DNA of 64,000 nt from JAJCYK01 sp965212195 (GTDB lineage Bacteria > Bacteroidota > Bacteroidia > Cytophagales > Cyclobacteriaceae): assembly GCA_965212195.1 (NCBI GenBank), contig CBDBUW010000002.1:372001-436000 (forward strand), written 5' to 3'. Under the pieces are notes generated by a model. The model was not told where the DNA came from. It made no database searches and saw only the letters and a list, made by a program, of their open reading frames with translations. Position numbers and translations under genes: made by a program. Below are positions 24,404 through 33,464 of this stretch, piece after piece. The number at the start of each line of letters is the position of its first letter. The stretch's first letter is position 1.

Positions 24404-26002
24404 ATGAATCGCCGAGAAATTATTAAAAGCCTCTCCGTGCTACCATTTACCGGAGGGCTGCTTTATCAAGATGAATTATTGGGTAGTACTGCTTCAGCTA
24501 CTCAAGACAATATTTATCGCTCTATTGGAGTGGAACCAGTCATCAATTGCCGGGGAACTTTTACCATTATAGGTGGATCCATCGAGCGACCGCAGGTTTT
24601 AGAGGCTCAGGAAGCCGCCTCCGGCCAATTCGTGCAGTACGACGAATTGGCTTACGGTATTGGAAAACGGCTGGCAGAGATCACTAAATCTGAATGGGGT
24701 ATGGTTGCTGCGGGATGTGCCGCCGCCATGAAGCATTTCACCGCTGCCTGTGTGACCGGGGGTAATCCTGAAAAGCTCATTCGCATCCCTGATCTCAGCG
24801 GATTCGAAAAATATGAAGTCATTATTCCCAGACATTCTAGAAATAGTTACGATCACGCGGTCCGCAACATCGGGGTTAAGGTCATCACCGTTGAAACTCC
24901 CGAAGAAATGAGGCAGGCTATTAGTAAACACACCGCCATGATCTATATGATTACCAGCCCGCGGTCGGCCACCGGCCAGCCTTTTTCTTTGGAGGTGATG
25001 GCAGAAATAGCCAAGCCTCATAATATCCCCATTTTGGTGGACGCCGCGGCGGAGGACCTCACCATTCCCCCGGTTCATCTGGCCAGGGGAGGAACGGTAG
25101 TGGCTTACAGCGGTGGTAAAGCTATTTGCGGTCCTCAGTGTGCCGGGTTGTTGTTGGGAGATAAGAAATTGTTGCAATCAGCCTGGCAAGCCAGTTCTCC
25201 ACATCATGGGCCCGGCCGGGACAACAAGGTGGGGAAGGAAGAGATGATGGGCATGCTGGCAGCTGTGGAAGCCTGGACTACCCGAGATCATCAAAAGGAA
25301 TGGGATACTTGGGTGGAGTGGCTGGATTATATTACCAAACAGGTAACCAAAGTGAAAGGAGTGACTACGGAGGTCAAACAACCACGGGATCTCAATAATC
25401 GCGCGCCTATGCTGGTGATCAAATGGGATCCCCAAAAATTGCGCATTACCGGTGAACAAGTAGCTGAAGATTGTGCCCGCAAACCCCCAAGATTGGCTAT
25501 CGGCAGTCAAGACGGCGAGCAAGAGGCATCTATAAACGTCACCCCTAACCAAATGCAAGCTGGACAGGAAAAGATCGTCGCAGAGCGCTTGGTCAAATTG
25601 CTAAAAGCCAAGAGGTCACCCCTGAAGAAAGAACTAAAAGCCCCGGAAGTAGACCTTACAGGCCATTGGCAAGTTGATATTGAATTCTTCAGCTCCACCA
25701 GCACCCACACCCTATATCTACAACAAGATGGGAATTGGTTGCAAGGTACCCATCAAGGTGATTTCGATTCACGTGAGGTTTTAGGTATGGTAGAGGGAAA
25801 CCAGGTTAAGATCCGCAGTGGCTTACACATCCCCGGCGATCATGTTACCTTCTTATTCCATGGTACTGCTGAGGACGGTGGCATGAGTGGATCTGTTTTT
25901 CTCGGTGAATATCTAAACGCAAAATTCAAGGCAAGAAAGGCCACCTATACCGTTGAACGTAAAAATATTAGCGTGCCGGGCGGACCTCCCTTAGCTACCT
26001 AG
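24404..26002 (+). CDS. Exported SelA-related PLP enzyme (EF_0838/DgaE-like) with C-terminal beta domain
   Basis: A 532-residue fold-type I PLP protein related to selenocysteine synthase and to D-glucosaminate-6-phosphate ammonia-lyase (DgaE). A twin-arginine-like leader (NRREIIKSLSVLPFTGGLL) opens it. Catalytic features: 'INCRGTFTIIGGS' (about 48-60), Asp213 in 'ILVDAAAEDL' (PLP ring), Schiff-base Lys239 in 'AYSGGKAICGPQ'. About 110 extra C-terminal residues ('GHWQVDIEFFSSTSTHTLYLQQDG...') form a beta-rich domain not present in cytosolic relatives. Likely an ammonia-lyase or racemase acting outside the cytoplasm on an amino acid released by the two upstream deacetylases. Substrate unknown. 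Confidence 0.82.
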   Translation: MNRREIIKSLSVLPFTGGLLYQDELLGSTASATQDNIYRSIGVEPVINCRGTFTIIGGSIERPQVLEAQEAASGQFVQYDELAYGIGKRLAEITKSEWGMVAAGCAAAMKHFTAACVTGGNPEKLIRIPDLSGFEKYEVIIPRHSRNSYDHAVRNIGVKVITVETPEEMRQAISKHTAMIYMITSPRSATGQPFSLEVMAEIAKPHNIPILVDAAAEDLTIPPVHLARGGTVVAYSGGKAICGPQCAGLLLGDKKLLQSAWQASSPHHGPGRDNKVGKEEMMGMLAAVEAWTTRDHQKEWDTWVEWLDYITKQVTKVKGVTTEVKQPRDLNNRAPMLVIKWDPQKLRITGEQVAEDCARKPPRLAIGSQDGEQEASINVTPNQMQAGQEKIVAERLVKLLKAKRSPLKKELKAPEVDLTGHWQVDIEFFSSTSTHTLYLQQDGNWLQGTHQGDFDSREVLGMVEGNQVKIRSGLHIPGDHVTFLFHGTAEDGGMSGSVFLGEYLNAKFKARKATYTVERKNISVPGGPPLAT

Positions 26003-26072
26003 TACGTGCTATGGTTTGCGCAGCGCATCTGGTCTCCCGGTTAAGCCCGCTTGACCAACCCATAATCTCCTG

Positions 26073-26090
26073 AGTCAATGCAGTCAATGC
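26073..26090 (+). repeat. Tandem 9-bp repeat upstream of the TonB receptor gene
   Basis: AGTCAATGC occurs twice head to tail at 26073-26081 and 26082-26090, about 90 bases before the receptor start. It could be a regulator half-site pair or chance duplication; nothing else is recognisable in the 26003-26180 gap. Confidence 0.3.
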
Positions 26091-26180
26091 CCGGCAAATG
26101 GGTGAAAAACTTTTCAAACTATTTCTCAAATGGAGGTAATAACGTAATTTGTGTGATTGTTATCACCTTAAAAACCGGAA

Positions 26181-28838
26181 TTGGGCCAGAAGTTTTACCT
26201 CACTTTACAGATCTTCTTGATTCTCTGTGTATTATGGAATACCCAAATGGGGTATGCTCAAAGCTCAGAGATAAAGACAGAGATAAAGATCACTGCAAGC
26301 TTTCAAAACGTTCCCTTTATCCAAGCGGTGGAATCTCTGGAAGCAGAGTACCCCATTAGATTCTATTTCAAGACCAAGTGGATTGATGGCCTACGAGTAA
26401 ACGTTGCCCTTGATAGTGTCTCTCCTTCTCAGGCGGCCCGTTTGTTATTAGCCCAATCTTCCCTTTCTTTCTATTTGGTGAATCAGCGCATGATCGTATT
26501 GTCACCAGAAAGCCTGCAATCCACTCCCGATGATCAATCATTATTTGAAGTTAGTGGAATTCTAAAGGATGGGAATAGTGCAGCACCTATTTACCCGGGG
26601 ACGGTATATTTTCGAGGCAGCACAGAACAAAGCACCAGCACCAACGCCCAAGGGTTCTTTAAAGTGAGCCTGCCTTACGGCCGGTATAGCGTGAAAGCCC
26701 TGGGTCAGGGATCCTTTGAACGAAATTTTGATGTTGATGTTTCCCGCGATACCTATTTGGAGTTGGAATTGCTTGAGAAAACCATTGAATTGCAGGATGT
26801 GATCATACGAGGCACCGGTATTGATGATAATATCACGGGTACCAATAGCGGCAGGGTTACGGTAAATATTGAAACTCTTAGTAGTATGCCGGCTTTTTTA
26901 GGAGAAGTGGACGTAAGCCGAGCCGTCATTACCATCCCGGGAGTAGCTACAGTGGGAGAAGGAGCCACAGGTTTCAATGTACGCGGAGGCAACCTCGATC
27001 AAAACCTGATCTTGATGGATAACATTCCACTTTACAATTCTTCGCATTTGCTGGGGTTTTTCTCGGTGTTTAATCCTGACATGATCCAGAGCTTTACTTT
27101 ACATAAAGGAGGTATCCCAGCACGTTACGGTGGAAGGGTTTCTTCCGTATTGGAGGTGAGACAGCAAACCTCCAATAAAGACGTATTTAAACTTAAAGCC
27201 AGTGCCGGATTTGTAACCAGTAAGCTGTTCTTTGACATTCCCATAGTTAAAGAAAAATCTGGATTACTGCTGGCGGGCAGAGGGGCTTATCCGGGTTGGA
27301 TCATAGGTCAAATCGAAGATCAAACGCTGAGAAAAAGCAATGCCAACTATTACGACATCAATGCTAAATTTGATTACGTCTTCAATGATAAAAATCTTCT
27401 GGAGTTCAGCGGCTATTACAGTTGGGACAATTTTAGCTTTGCAGAAGACACGGTCTTTGAATACCAAACCAAGGCGGCTTCCGTACGTTTTGAACATGTA
27501 CTCCAAAACCAAAACACCTGGGAGTTTTCCAGTTCATATTCCGACTTCCAGGCCAGCTTAAATAATAACCTTATTGGTCAGCAGTCGGAAACCACTAATG
27601 GCATGTTGCAAGTAAATGGCAAGCTTATTTACCGTCATCAATCTTTGCTGGGTCATGAAATTGAGGCAGGTGTTGATTTGAGTTACTACCAAACCCGGGG
27701 GGCCACACGTATACCCGGGGCCAATTCCGCGGTTCAACCTCAACAGCTGGCAGATGAAAAAGCTTTAGAATCCGCTTTTTTTGTGAGTGACAACTTTGCA
27801 CTATTACCAAATCTAAGTTTGATGATGGGGCTACGGTTTTCGCAGTTTCATATCATCGGTGCGGGAAGCTACCCTATCTTTGACCCCAACCTGCCCCGCT
27901 CGACCTTGAGCATTATTGAAACTTTAAACCTGAGCAGTGGCGCATTTGAAAAGATAAGTTCCGGTATTGAACCTCGGGCCGCAGTTAATTTTACTGTAGA
28001 TCCCAATACAGCTGTCAAACTTGGCTATAATAGGACTCGTCAATATGTCCATTTATTGTCCAATACTGTGGCTTCCCTACCCACAGACACCTGGAAGCTA
28101 TCCGGGCCCAGCCTGGAACCGCTCATTGGGGATCAAGTTACCCTTGGCCTATTTAAAAATTTCAAGGGCAACACCTACGAGACTTCCATAGAGGGATTTT
28201 ACAAAGAGATTCAAAATATCATAGACTTTCGGGATGGTACTGTGATATTGCTCAATGAGCAAGTGTTGCCTCAAATACTGCAAGGTAAAGCACGTTCACG
28301 GGGCCTTGAGCTTAGCTTGGTGAAGAACAATGGCAGCGTTCGAGGCCGAATTGGCTATACCTACTCCTTGTCGGAGATCTCATTTGATAGCCCCTTCCCC
28401 CAGGAACAACTAAATGGTGGGGCGTTTTTTGCCGCAAACTTCGATCGGCCGCACCAGCTGTCCATCGACAATGAATTTAAACTGAGTCGTTTGTGGACTT
28501 TGTCCAGCTCGTTTACCCTGAACTCAGGGCGCCCGGTAACCCTGCCAGGCTCTTCATTTTCATACGGCAATGTGAGGGTCTTTAGCGATATTACCCGCAA
28601 CAATTATCGCACTCCTGACTACCACAGATTAGACTTGGCAGTCACCCTAAAGGGAAGCAACAAGAAAAATAAGAAATTCGAACACAGCTGGACGTTGTCA
28701 GTTTACAATGTTTATGCCCGTAAAAACCCCTTTTCCGTATACCTGAATGCTCCTAACGGAATATCACCACGGGTATTTCAATTGTCAGTATTAGGGACTG
28801 CGTTTCCTTCATTAACCTATAATCTACGGCTCAAATGA
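26181..28838 (+). CDS. TonB-dependent outer membrane receptor with STN domain
   Basis: An 885-residue outer membrane transporter. Order of parts: signal peptide (about 1-27), STN signalling domain (about 38-105, 'ITASFQNVPFIQAVESLEAEYPIRFYF'), a carboxypeptidase-regulatory-like beta domain (about 122-200), plug (about 215-330, 'VATVGEGATGFNVRGGNLDQNLILMDNIPLYN' and 'IPARYGGRVSSVLEV'), then the beta-barrel to the C-terminal Lys. The only possible start in frame is TTG 26181, since a TAA lies four codons upstream. The DUF4249 gene overlaps by ATGA. STN domains usually report to an anti-sigma factor, but none is encoded here. Confidence 0.92.
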   Translation: MGQKFYLTLQIFLILCVLWNTQMGYAQSSEIKTEIKITASFQNVPFIQAVESLEAEYPIRFYFKTKWIDGLRVNVALDSVSPSQAARLLLAQSSLSFYLVNQRMIVLSPESLQSTPDDQSLFEVSGILKDGNSAAPIYPGTVYFRGSTEQSTSTNAQGFFKVSLPYGRYSVKALGQGSFERNFDVDVSRDTYLELELLEKTIELQDVIIRGTGIDDNITGTNSGRVTVNIETLSSMPAFLGEVDVSRAVITIPGVATVGEGATGFNVRGGNLDQNLILMDNIPLYNSSHLLGFFSVFNPDMIQSFTLHKGGIPARYGGRVSSVLEVRQQTSNKDVFKLKASAGFVTSKLFFDIPIVKEKSGLLLAGRGAYPGWIIGQIEDQTLRKSNANYYDINAKFDYVFNDKNLLEFSGYYSWDNFSFAEDTVFEYQTKAASVRFEHVLQNQNTWEFSSSYSDFQASLNNNLIGQQSETTNGMLQVNGKLIYRHQSLLGHEIEAGVDLSYYQTRGATRIPGANSAVQPQQLADEKALESAFFVSDNFALLPNLSLMMGLRFSQFHIIGAGSYPIFDPNLPRSTLSIIETLNLSSGAFEKISSGIEPRAAVNFTVDPNTAVKLGYNRTRQYVHLLSNTVASLPTDTWKLSGPSLEPLIGDQVTLGLFKNFKGNTYETSIEGFYKEIQNIIDFRDGTVILLNEQVLPQILQGKARSRGLELSLVKNNGSVRGRIGYTYSLSEISFDSPFPQEQLNGGAFFAANFDRPHQLSIDNEFKLSRLWTLSSSFTLNSGRPVTLPGSSFSYGNVRVFSDITRNNYRTPDYHRLDLAVTLKGSNKKNKKFEHSWTLSVYNVYARKNPFSVYLNAPNGISPRVFQLSVLGTAFPSLTYNLRLK

Positions 28839-29824
28839 GAACTAAAGCACTCTTCATGATTCTTGTGTTTGCTGCCTGCGTGGATCCGCTGGACATTGAC
28901 ATCAGCGATATTGAGCCTAAGGTGGCCATCGAGGGATTGGTTAGCGACCAAATAGGAATGTCCTTCGTTAATGTCTCAACCACCGCCGACATTCAAGGAG
29001 TGGGTGCCAACCTGTTAGGCACAGGAGCCATGGTACTGGTGACCGATAGTAATGGCCAGCAGCATGCTTTTAACGAGGTCACTCCGGGGCGATATTTTCC
29101 TGCAGACCCTGAATTTTTGGGCACAGTAGGTAGCTCTTACACCTTACAAGTAACCACCAGTGATGGAGAGCAATACCGGTCATCCAGCGAACTGATGCCC
29201 CCAACCATAGCTATTGACCGCATGTATGTGAATTTTCAGGAGTTTATCGATCCAGACACCCAAGTAAAAACAGGCGCGCACCAGGTAGTATTGGACCTTC
29301 CGAATTCCGGAGGACAAGATTTCTTTTTCCGGACTTTTACCCGGGGTATTGCTCATGTGTTTTCACAGCCGGCTGGGGAATGCGGGGGGTGTGAAGAATG
29401 CTGGGACCACCGGGTTCCAGTAAACAACCGGGTGGTAAGCGGGACAAACCAAGGACTGAACAACGCCTTTAGTATAACTGCCGCTTCCATAGCATTTGAC
29501 TTTCGGGACGAGTATTTCGTAGAAACCACTTTGTTCTCTTTAAGCAGCACCGGATTTGATTTCTGGTCGTCTGTCCAGGACCAATTGGAAATTACTGGGA
29601 CTATATTCGATCCCCAAATCGTGTCAACTAGAGGTAACATCAACAACAGTCAACCCACTGGTCCGCAAGCATTTGGTTATTTCGGGGCTTCATCTATGAC
29701 CCAGTGCAGTTTAGTGTTTAACAGGACCAACACTGATACCACCATTCCCATTACCCTAATTCCCGGAGTATGTTTGGATGTTTACCCTAATGCCGTTGGC
29801 ACCAAACCGGAAGAATTTAACTAA
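28835..29824 (+). CDS. DUF4249 outer membrane lipoprotein
   Basis: A 329-residue lipoprotein with a short leader ending at a lipobox Cys (ILVFAAC). The first domain 'PKVAIEGLVSDQIGMSFVNVSTTADIQG' and 'GRYFPADPEFLGTVGSSYTLQVTTSDGEQYRSSSELM' match DUF4249, the family routinely paired with STN-type TonB receptors in Bacteroidota. A Cys-rich stretch 'CGGCEECW' in the middle may bind metal or form disulfides. Probably a surface or periplasmic accessory of the receptor. Start overlaps the receptor stop (ATGA) and the next gene starts one base after its stop codon. Confidence 0.87.
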   Translation: MRTKALFMILVFAACVDPLDIDISDIEPKVAIEGLVSDQIGMSFVNVSTTADIQGVGANLLGTGAMVLVTDSNGQQHAFNEVTPGRYFPADPEFLGTVGSSYTLQVTTSDGEQYRSSSELMPPTIAIDRMYVNFQEFIDPDTQVKTGAHQVVLDLPNSGGQDFFFRTFTRGIAHVFSQPAGECGGCEECWDHRVPVNNRVVSGTNQGLNNAFSITAASIAFDFRDEYFVETTLFSLSSTGFDFWSSVQDQLEITGTIFDPQIVSTRGNINNSQPTGPQAFGYFGASSMTQCSLVFNRTNTDTTIPITLIPGVCLDVYPNAVGTKPEEFN

Positions 29825-29825
29825 T

Positions 29826-32009
29826 ATGAAACACTGTCTAATTGGTCTTATCTTATTGAATTTATGCCAACACGTGTTGGCTCAACAAGACCGTTGTGCA
29901 GGTATAATCACAGACAAGCCGTATTATCTATTAGGAGATACTATCCGGGGGCACGCTATGGTATTAACATCCTGCCAAAAATTAAACCATCCCTTAGAAA
30001 TTACCCTATTAACACCGGATGGCCGCCCTGCAGTGCGCCAATTGATGGACTATGGAGGTGACTCCCGGTTTAATCTGCCCTTGTCAGGAGCTATGCCAGA
30101 AGGCATGTATCAGCTGATGCTCTCCTATCCCAAAGCATCTGAAGAACTGTTGCTGCAGCAAGAATTAGCCATAATCAACCCCTCAGTTAACCACGATGCT
30201 GAAAACCCCGATAACCTTAAGGCCAGTATCTTGAAAGTTTACCATCATGGGCCATTGGTCAAAGGCCTGCCCCAGGATATTCTGGTATCCATCACCGATG
30301 AGCTAGGGCATGGTCAATCCGCGGCTGCAGAAGTTGTTACCAGCCAAGGAGATAAGATTACCAGCTTTACTACAGATGAAACAGGGCTTTTTATCTGGCA
30401 GCTGGTTCCGGACTCTGCGACCCAATATCAAATTCGCACCCTGGATGGTAAGTTGAAGCTAGACTTGCCTGAGACCGTTGATACAGGTATCTCAATGGCT
30501 TTATTGCCAGAACCCGACGGACTAACCATAGAAATCAACGGTCATTATGAAGGTAAGGAGCTCATGGTATGGTTAACGGGGTCAGTTGGGGCCGTCACTG
30601 AACATAGGCTGTTTCCTCACCACTCTCACAGTACCTTTAGAATGGAACACCCCTCAAAAAACTCCGGGCTTTGCCAGGTTCAAGTGTTTGGCCCAGACCG
30701 GGAAATGCTATGGCAACAACTATACTTTCAAGATGCATTGCCCATTAGTGGTTCTCTGGTTTTGGAAAAATCAGCCAACATTGGCATGCATACCGAAGTG
30801 CATATTCGGCAACCCCAGGAGCAAGAGAACTACTTTTGCAGCATTATCGATGGAAATCAGATTCCCCTTATACCTTACAGCCCCCTGCAAAATCCACAAT
30901 GGCTTCTGAGTAAGGTCAGCACTGATACCATTTATACTAAGGCACTGTTAATGATGTGGTCGCATGACAGCACCATATTGGAGCAGATATTCAGTACTAA
31001 AGCCAAAAGAAACGTATTGGAATATGGCGGCTCCCTTCAGGGAAGGTTATTGAACAATAGAGGAGAGCCACAACGGTTTGTGCCGGTTATCCTATCCATA
31101 CCCTCCGAGGAATACTCCTTGCAATATACCGTTACTTCCGCCAATGGAATCTTTTCCTTTGATGGACTGCTCTTTGAAGGAATGAAAAGCGGTTACTTAT
31201 ATCCCATGTTGTTGGACCCTCAAGAACTTGATAATTTGCACTTTGAGATAGTGGATGATAATCCTAAGGAACAAGTTATGCCTGCCGCTTTCGTACAACT
31301 AAAGAAAAAGCTTGCGCCGTGGATAGAGCGTCAGCTGCTAAATCGTGGTATTCAGGAACTATATCATATAGGTGAAAATACATTGGGACAGGAAAGCATT
31401 CAGTTTAGCAATCCGGTGGTAAGCAATTACGGAGACGCCGATCATGTTGTTAATCTCAATGAATTGGTGTCGTTTAGTACCATGCGTGAGGTGGTAAAAG
31501 AGGCCATGGCTAATGTGAATTTTGCTCGAAAGCGCATCCGGGTATTTTCTACAGAGCAACGTAAGAATTTTAACGGCAGTCCGCTAATGCTGGTGGATGG
31601 TATGCCTACCTTCAGTGACAGTGTAATTTTGAACATGGATCCTGCAAACCTGGCCCGCATTGAAATTGTGAACAGCCGTAGAAAACTTATGAGTATTGGG
31701 GCCCTAGGAAACAACGGACTGATTGCCTTCTACACCAAGCATGGCAAGGATGTGGAGGATATGACGGGGGTAAAGAAGATATCGATCAAGGGCTATGATG
31801 CCCACCCAATCATGTCTGCAGGTCAGGCTTCACCCATTGATCCTCGCACCCCTGAGCTACCTGAAGTAATATACTGGAACCCCAATCTTAACCCAAACCA
31901 TGCCATCCGTTTTCGCCTACCTAATAATTTAACGTATTACCATGTTCTGGTGGGAAGCTATGGGCCAGGAGGATTTCACCTGGTGAAAAAACGCATAGAG
32001 AGCAAATAA
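29826..32009 (+). CDS. Exported MG2-like/TonB-plug-like large protein
   Basis: A 727-residue secreted protein with signal peptide MKHCLIGLILLNLCQHVLAQQ; ATG 29826 follows the previous stop by one base. Near the N-terminus 'DKPYYLLGDTIRGHAMV' is an MG2-like macroglobulin strand, with a repeat of such domains to about residue 350. The last about 150 residues resemble a TonB receptor plug ('MLVDGMPTFSDSVILNMDPANLARIEIVNSRR...GALGNNGLIAFYTKHG') without a barrel. Proteins of this composite occur with TonB receptors and are thought to help them; the mechanism is unknown. Confidence 0.75.
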   Translation: MKHCLIGLILLNLCQHVLAQQDRCAGIITDKPYYLLGDTIRGHAMVLTSCQKLNHPLEITLLTPDGRPAVRQLMDYGGDSRFNLPLSGAMPEGMYQLMLSYPKASEELLLQQELAIINPSVNHDAENPDNLKASILKVYHHGPLVKGLPQDILVSITDELGHGQSAAAEVVTSQGDKITSFTTDETGLFIWQLVPDSATQYQIRTLDGKLKLDLPETVDTGISMALLPEPDGLTIEINGHYEGKELMVWLTGSVGAVTEHRLFPHHSHSTFRMEHPSKNSGLCQVQVFGPDREMLWQQLYFQDALPISGSLVLEKSANIGMHTEVHIRQPQEQENYFCSIIDGNQIPLIPYSPLQNPQWLLSKVSTDTIYTKALLMMWSHDSTILEQIFSTKAKRNVLEYGGSLQGRLLNNRGEPQRFVPVILSIPSEEYSLQYTVTSANGIFSFDGLLFEGMKSGYLYPMLLDPQELDNLHFEIVDDNPKEQVMPAAFVQLKKKLAPWIERQLLNRGIQELYHIGENTLGQESIQFSNPVVSNYGDADHVVNLNELVSFSTMREVVKEAMANVNFARKRIRVFSTEQRKNFNGSPLMLVDGMPTFSDSVILNMDPANLARIEIVNSRRKLMSIGALGNNGLIAFYTKHGKDVEDMTGVKKISIKGYDAHPIMSAGQASPIDPRTPELPEVIYWNPNLNPNHAIRFRLPNNLTYYHVLVGSYGPGGFHLVKKRIESK

Positions 32010-32250
32010 CCCTTTTTTAAACCTATGAATATCCGGGACTATCTTAGTTCCAAAGCATATACCGCTTAGATCTTTGGACTTTTTCTATGGTACAGATCAT
32101 TTCATTGAACAATTATGATTAGATTTTATGGCATAGACTTTTAGATTTAGCTTTGGGTTATCCCGAAGAAGTTAAAAACCCTTATTGCGGGAAAATAACA
32201 GGCTTTACCAAACATCGCATAGATACTATGAGCAGTAAATCACCTCTTAA

Positions 32251-33462
32251 TTGTTAAGAAAACTCAAAAATATCGGCCCAGGAGCCATGGTGGCCGCAGC
32301 TTTTATCGGTCCCGGTACCGTTACAACTGCGACAATTGCCGGTAGCAGTTTCGGATACACTCTGCTGTGGGCGGTAGGCTTTTCGATAGTGGCCACTTTT
32401 GTGCTGCAGGAGATGTCGGCCCGACTGGGAGTAATGGGACAAATGGGTGTAGGTGAAGCAATACGTGCTAAAGTAAACAAAAGATGGCTCTTCCTGGTAG
32501 TTGCCGCACTGGTTATCGGAGCCATACTTATAGGCAACGCTGCCTATGAGGCAGGAAATATTACCGGAGCCGTATTGGGGTTTGAGGTAGACTGGCCGGC
32601 GCTACCCTTTAATCCTCTGATATTATTAATTGGTGTAGTAGCATTTTTGTTGCTTTGGAGTGGCCGATATAAGCTGATAGAGAAATCGCTGGTGTTGCTG
32701 GTCAGTGTTATGGGAGTAGTATTCATAGCTGCAGCTATAATTCTTAAACCCGATTTAAGCAGTATGTTGGTGGGGTTGTTTGTACCTGCTGCTCCTCAGG
32801 GTTCCATGATCATGATCGTGAGTTTGATAGGTACCACGGTAGTTCCTTATAATCTGTTTCTACACGCGTCAACAGTCAAAACTCGATGGCAAGATAGCGC
32901 TGATCTCACCACTGCACGCACAGACACACTAGTATCGGTGGTGGGAGGCGGCCTGATTACCATGGCTATTCTGATCACCTCAGCCATTGCGTTCCAGGGG
33001 GTGGATCAGGAAGTGAACAGCGCTTCGGACCTAGCGCTGCAGCTCAGGCCCTTGCTGGGTTCCTGGTCGGGAAGCTTTATTGCCGTAGGATTCCTGGCAG
33101 CAGGTTTGTCCTCATCAATAACCGCTCCTTTAGCTGCGGCCTATGCTACTTCCGAAATATTAGGATGGAAAGAGACTCTACAGGGAAAAAGGTTTCGGAT
33201 TATTTGGCTGCTGGTGTTAGGAGCGGGAGTACTCTTCTCTTCGCTGGGTTTCCGGCCTACTTTGGTAATATTGTTCGCCCAGTTTACTAACGGACTGCTA
33301 TTGCCGGTAGTCGCCACCTTCCTACTATGGATCATGAACGATCATAGGATCATGGGAGTACATTATAACAACCTATGGACCAATATCTTGGGAATTCTGG
33401 TAATAATTGCTACCATAGTTCTGGGAGTCAAAAGCGTATTAAGTGCCACTAGTTTGCTTTGA
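32251..33462 (+). CDS. Nramp-related transporter lacking canonical metal-site motifs
   Basis: A 403-residue membrane protein with about 11 helices and the Nramp fold order. In helix 1 the usual D-P-G-N metal motif reads G20-P21-G22-T23 ('FIGPGTVTTATIAG'); in helix 6 the usual M-P-H-N reads V198-P199-Y200-N201 ('GTTVVPYNLFLH'). It therefore should not carry manganese or iron as classical Nramp does. It overlaps pxpA's upstream bases and heads the 5-oxoprolinase operon, as Nramp-like YcsG does in Bacillus subtilis. The in-frame start is TTG 32251; an ATG at 32228 reads M-S-S-K-S-P-L-N-C-stop in another frame, hinting at a one-base indel. Confidence 0.85.
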   Translation: MLRKLKNIGPGAMVAAAFIGPGTVTTATIAGSSFGYTLLWAVGFSIVATFVLQEMSARLGVMGQMGVGEAIRAKVNKRWLFLVVAALVIGAILIGNAAYEAGNITGAVLGFEVDWPALPFNPLILLIGVVAFLLLWSGRYKLIEKSLVLLVSVMGVVFIAAAIILKPDLSSMLVGLFVPAAPQGSMIMIVSLIGTTVVPYNLFLHASTVKTRWQDSADLTTARTDTLVSVVGGGLITMAILITSAIAFQGVDQEVNSASDLALQLRPLLGSWSGSFIAVGFLAAGLSSSITAPLAAAYATSEILGWKETLQGKRFRIIWLLVLGAGVLFSSLGFRPTLVILFAQFTNGLLLPVVATFLLWIMNDHRIMGVHYNNLWTNILGILVIIATIVLGVKSVLSATSLL

Positions 33463-33464
33463 TC

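Noticed and set aside
24599..25177. 192-residue open frame antisense to the SelA-like gene
   Set aside because: It is a shadow of a long, clearly functional gene, has no motif, and no promoter or spacing supports it.
26078..26359. 93-residue frame overlapping the start of the TonB receptor gene
   Set aside because: The receptor frame carries the signal peptide and STN domain; this frame has low-complexity content and ends inside the STN region.
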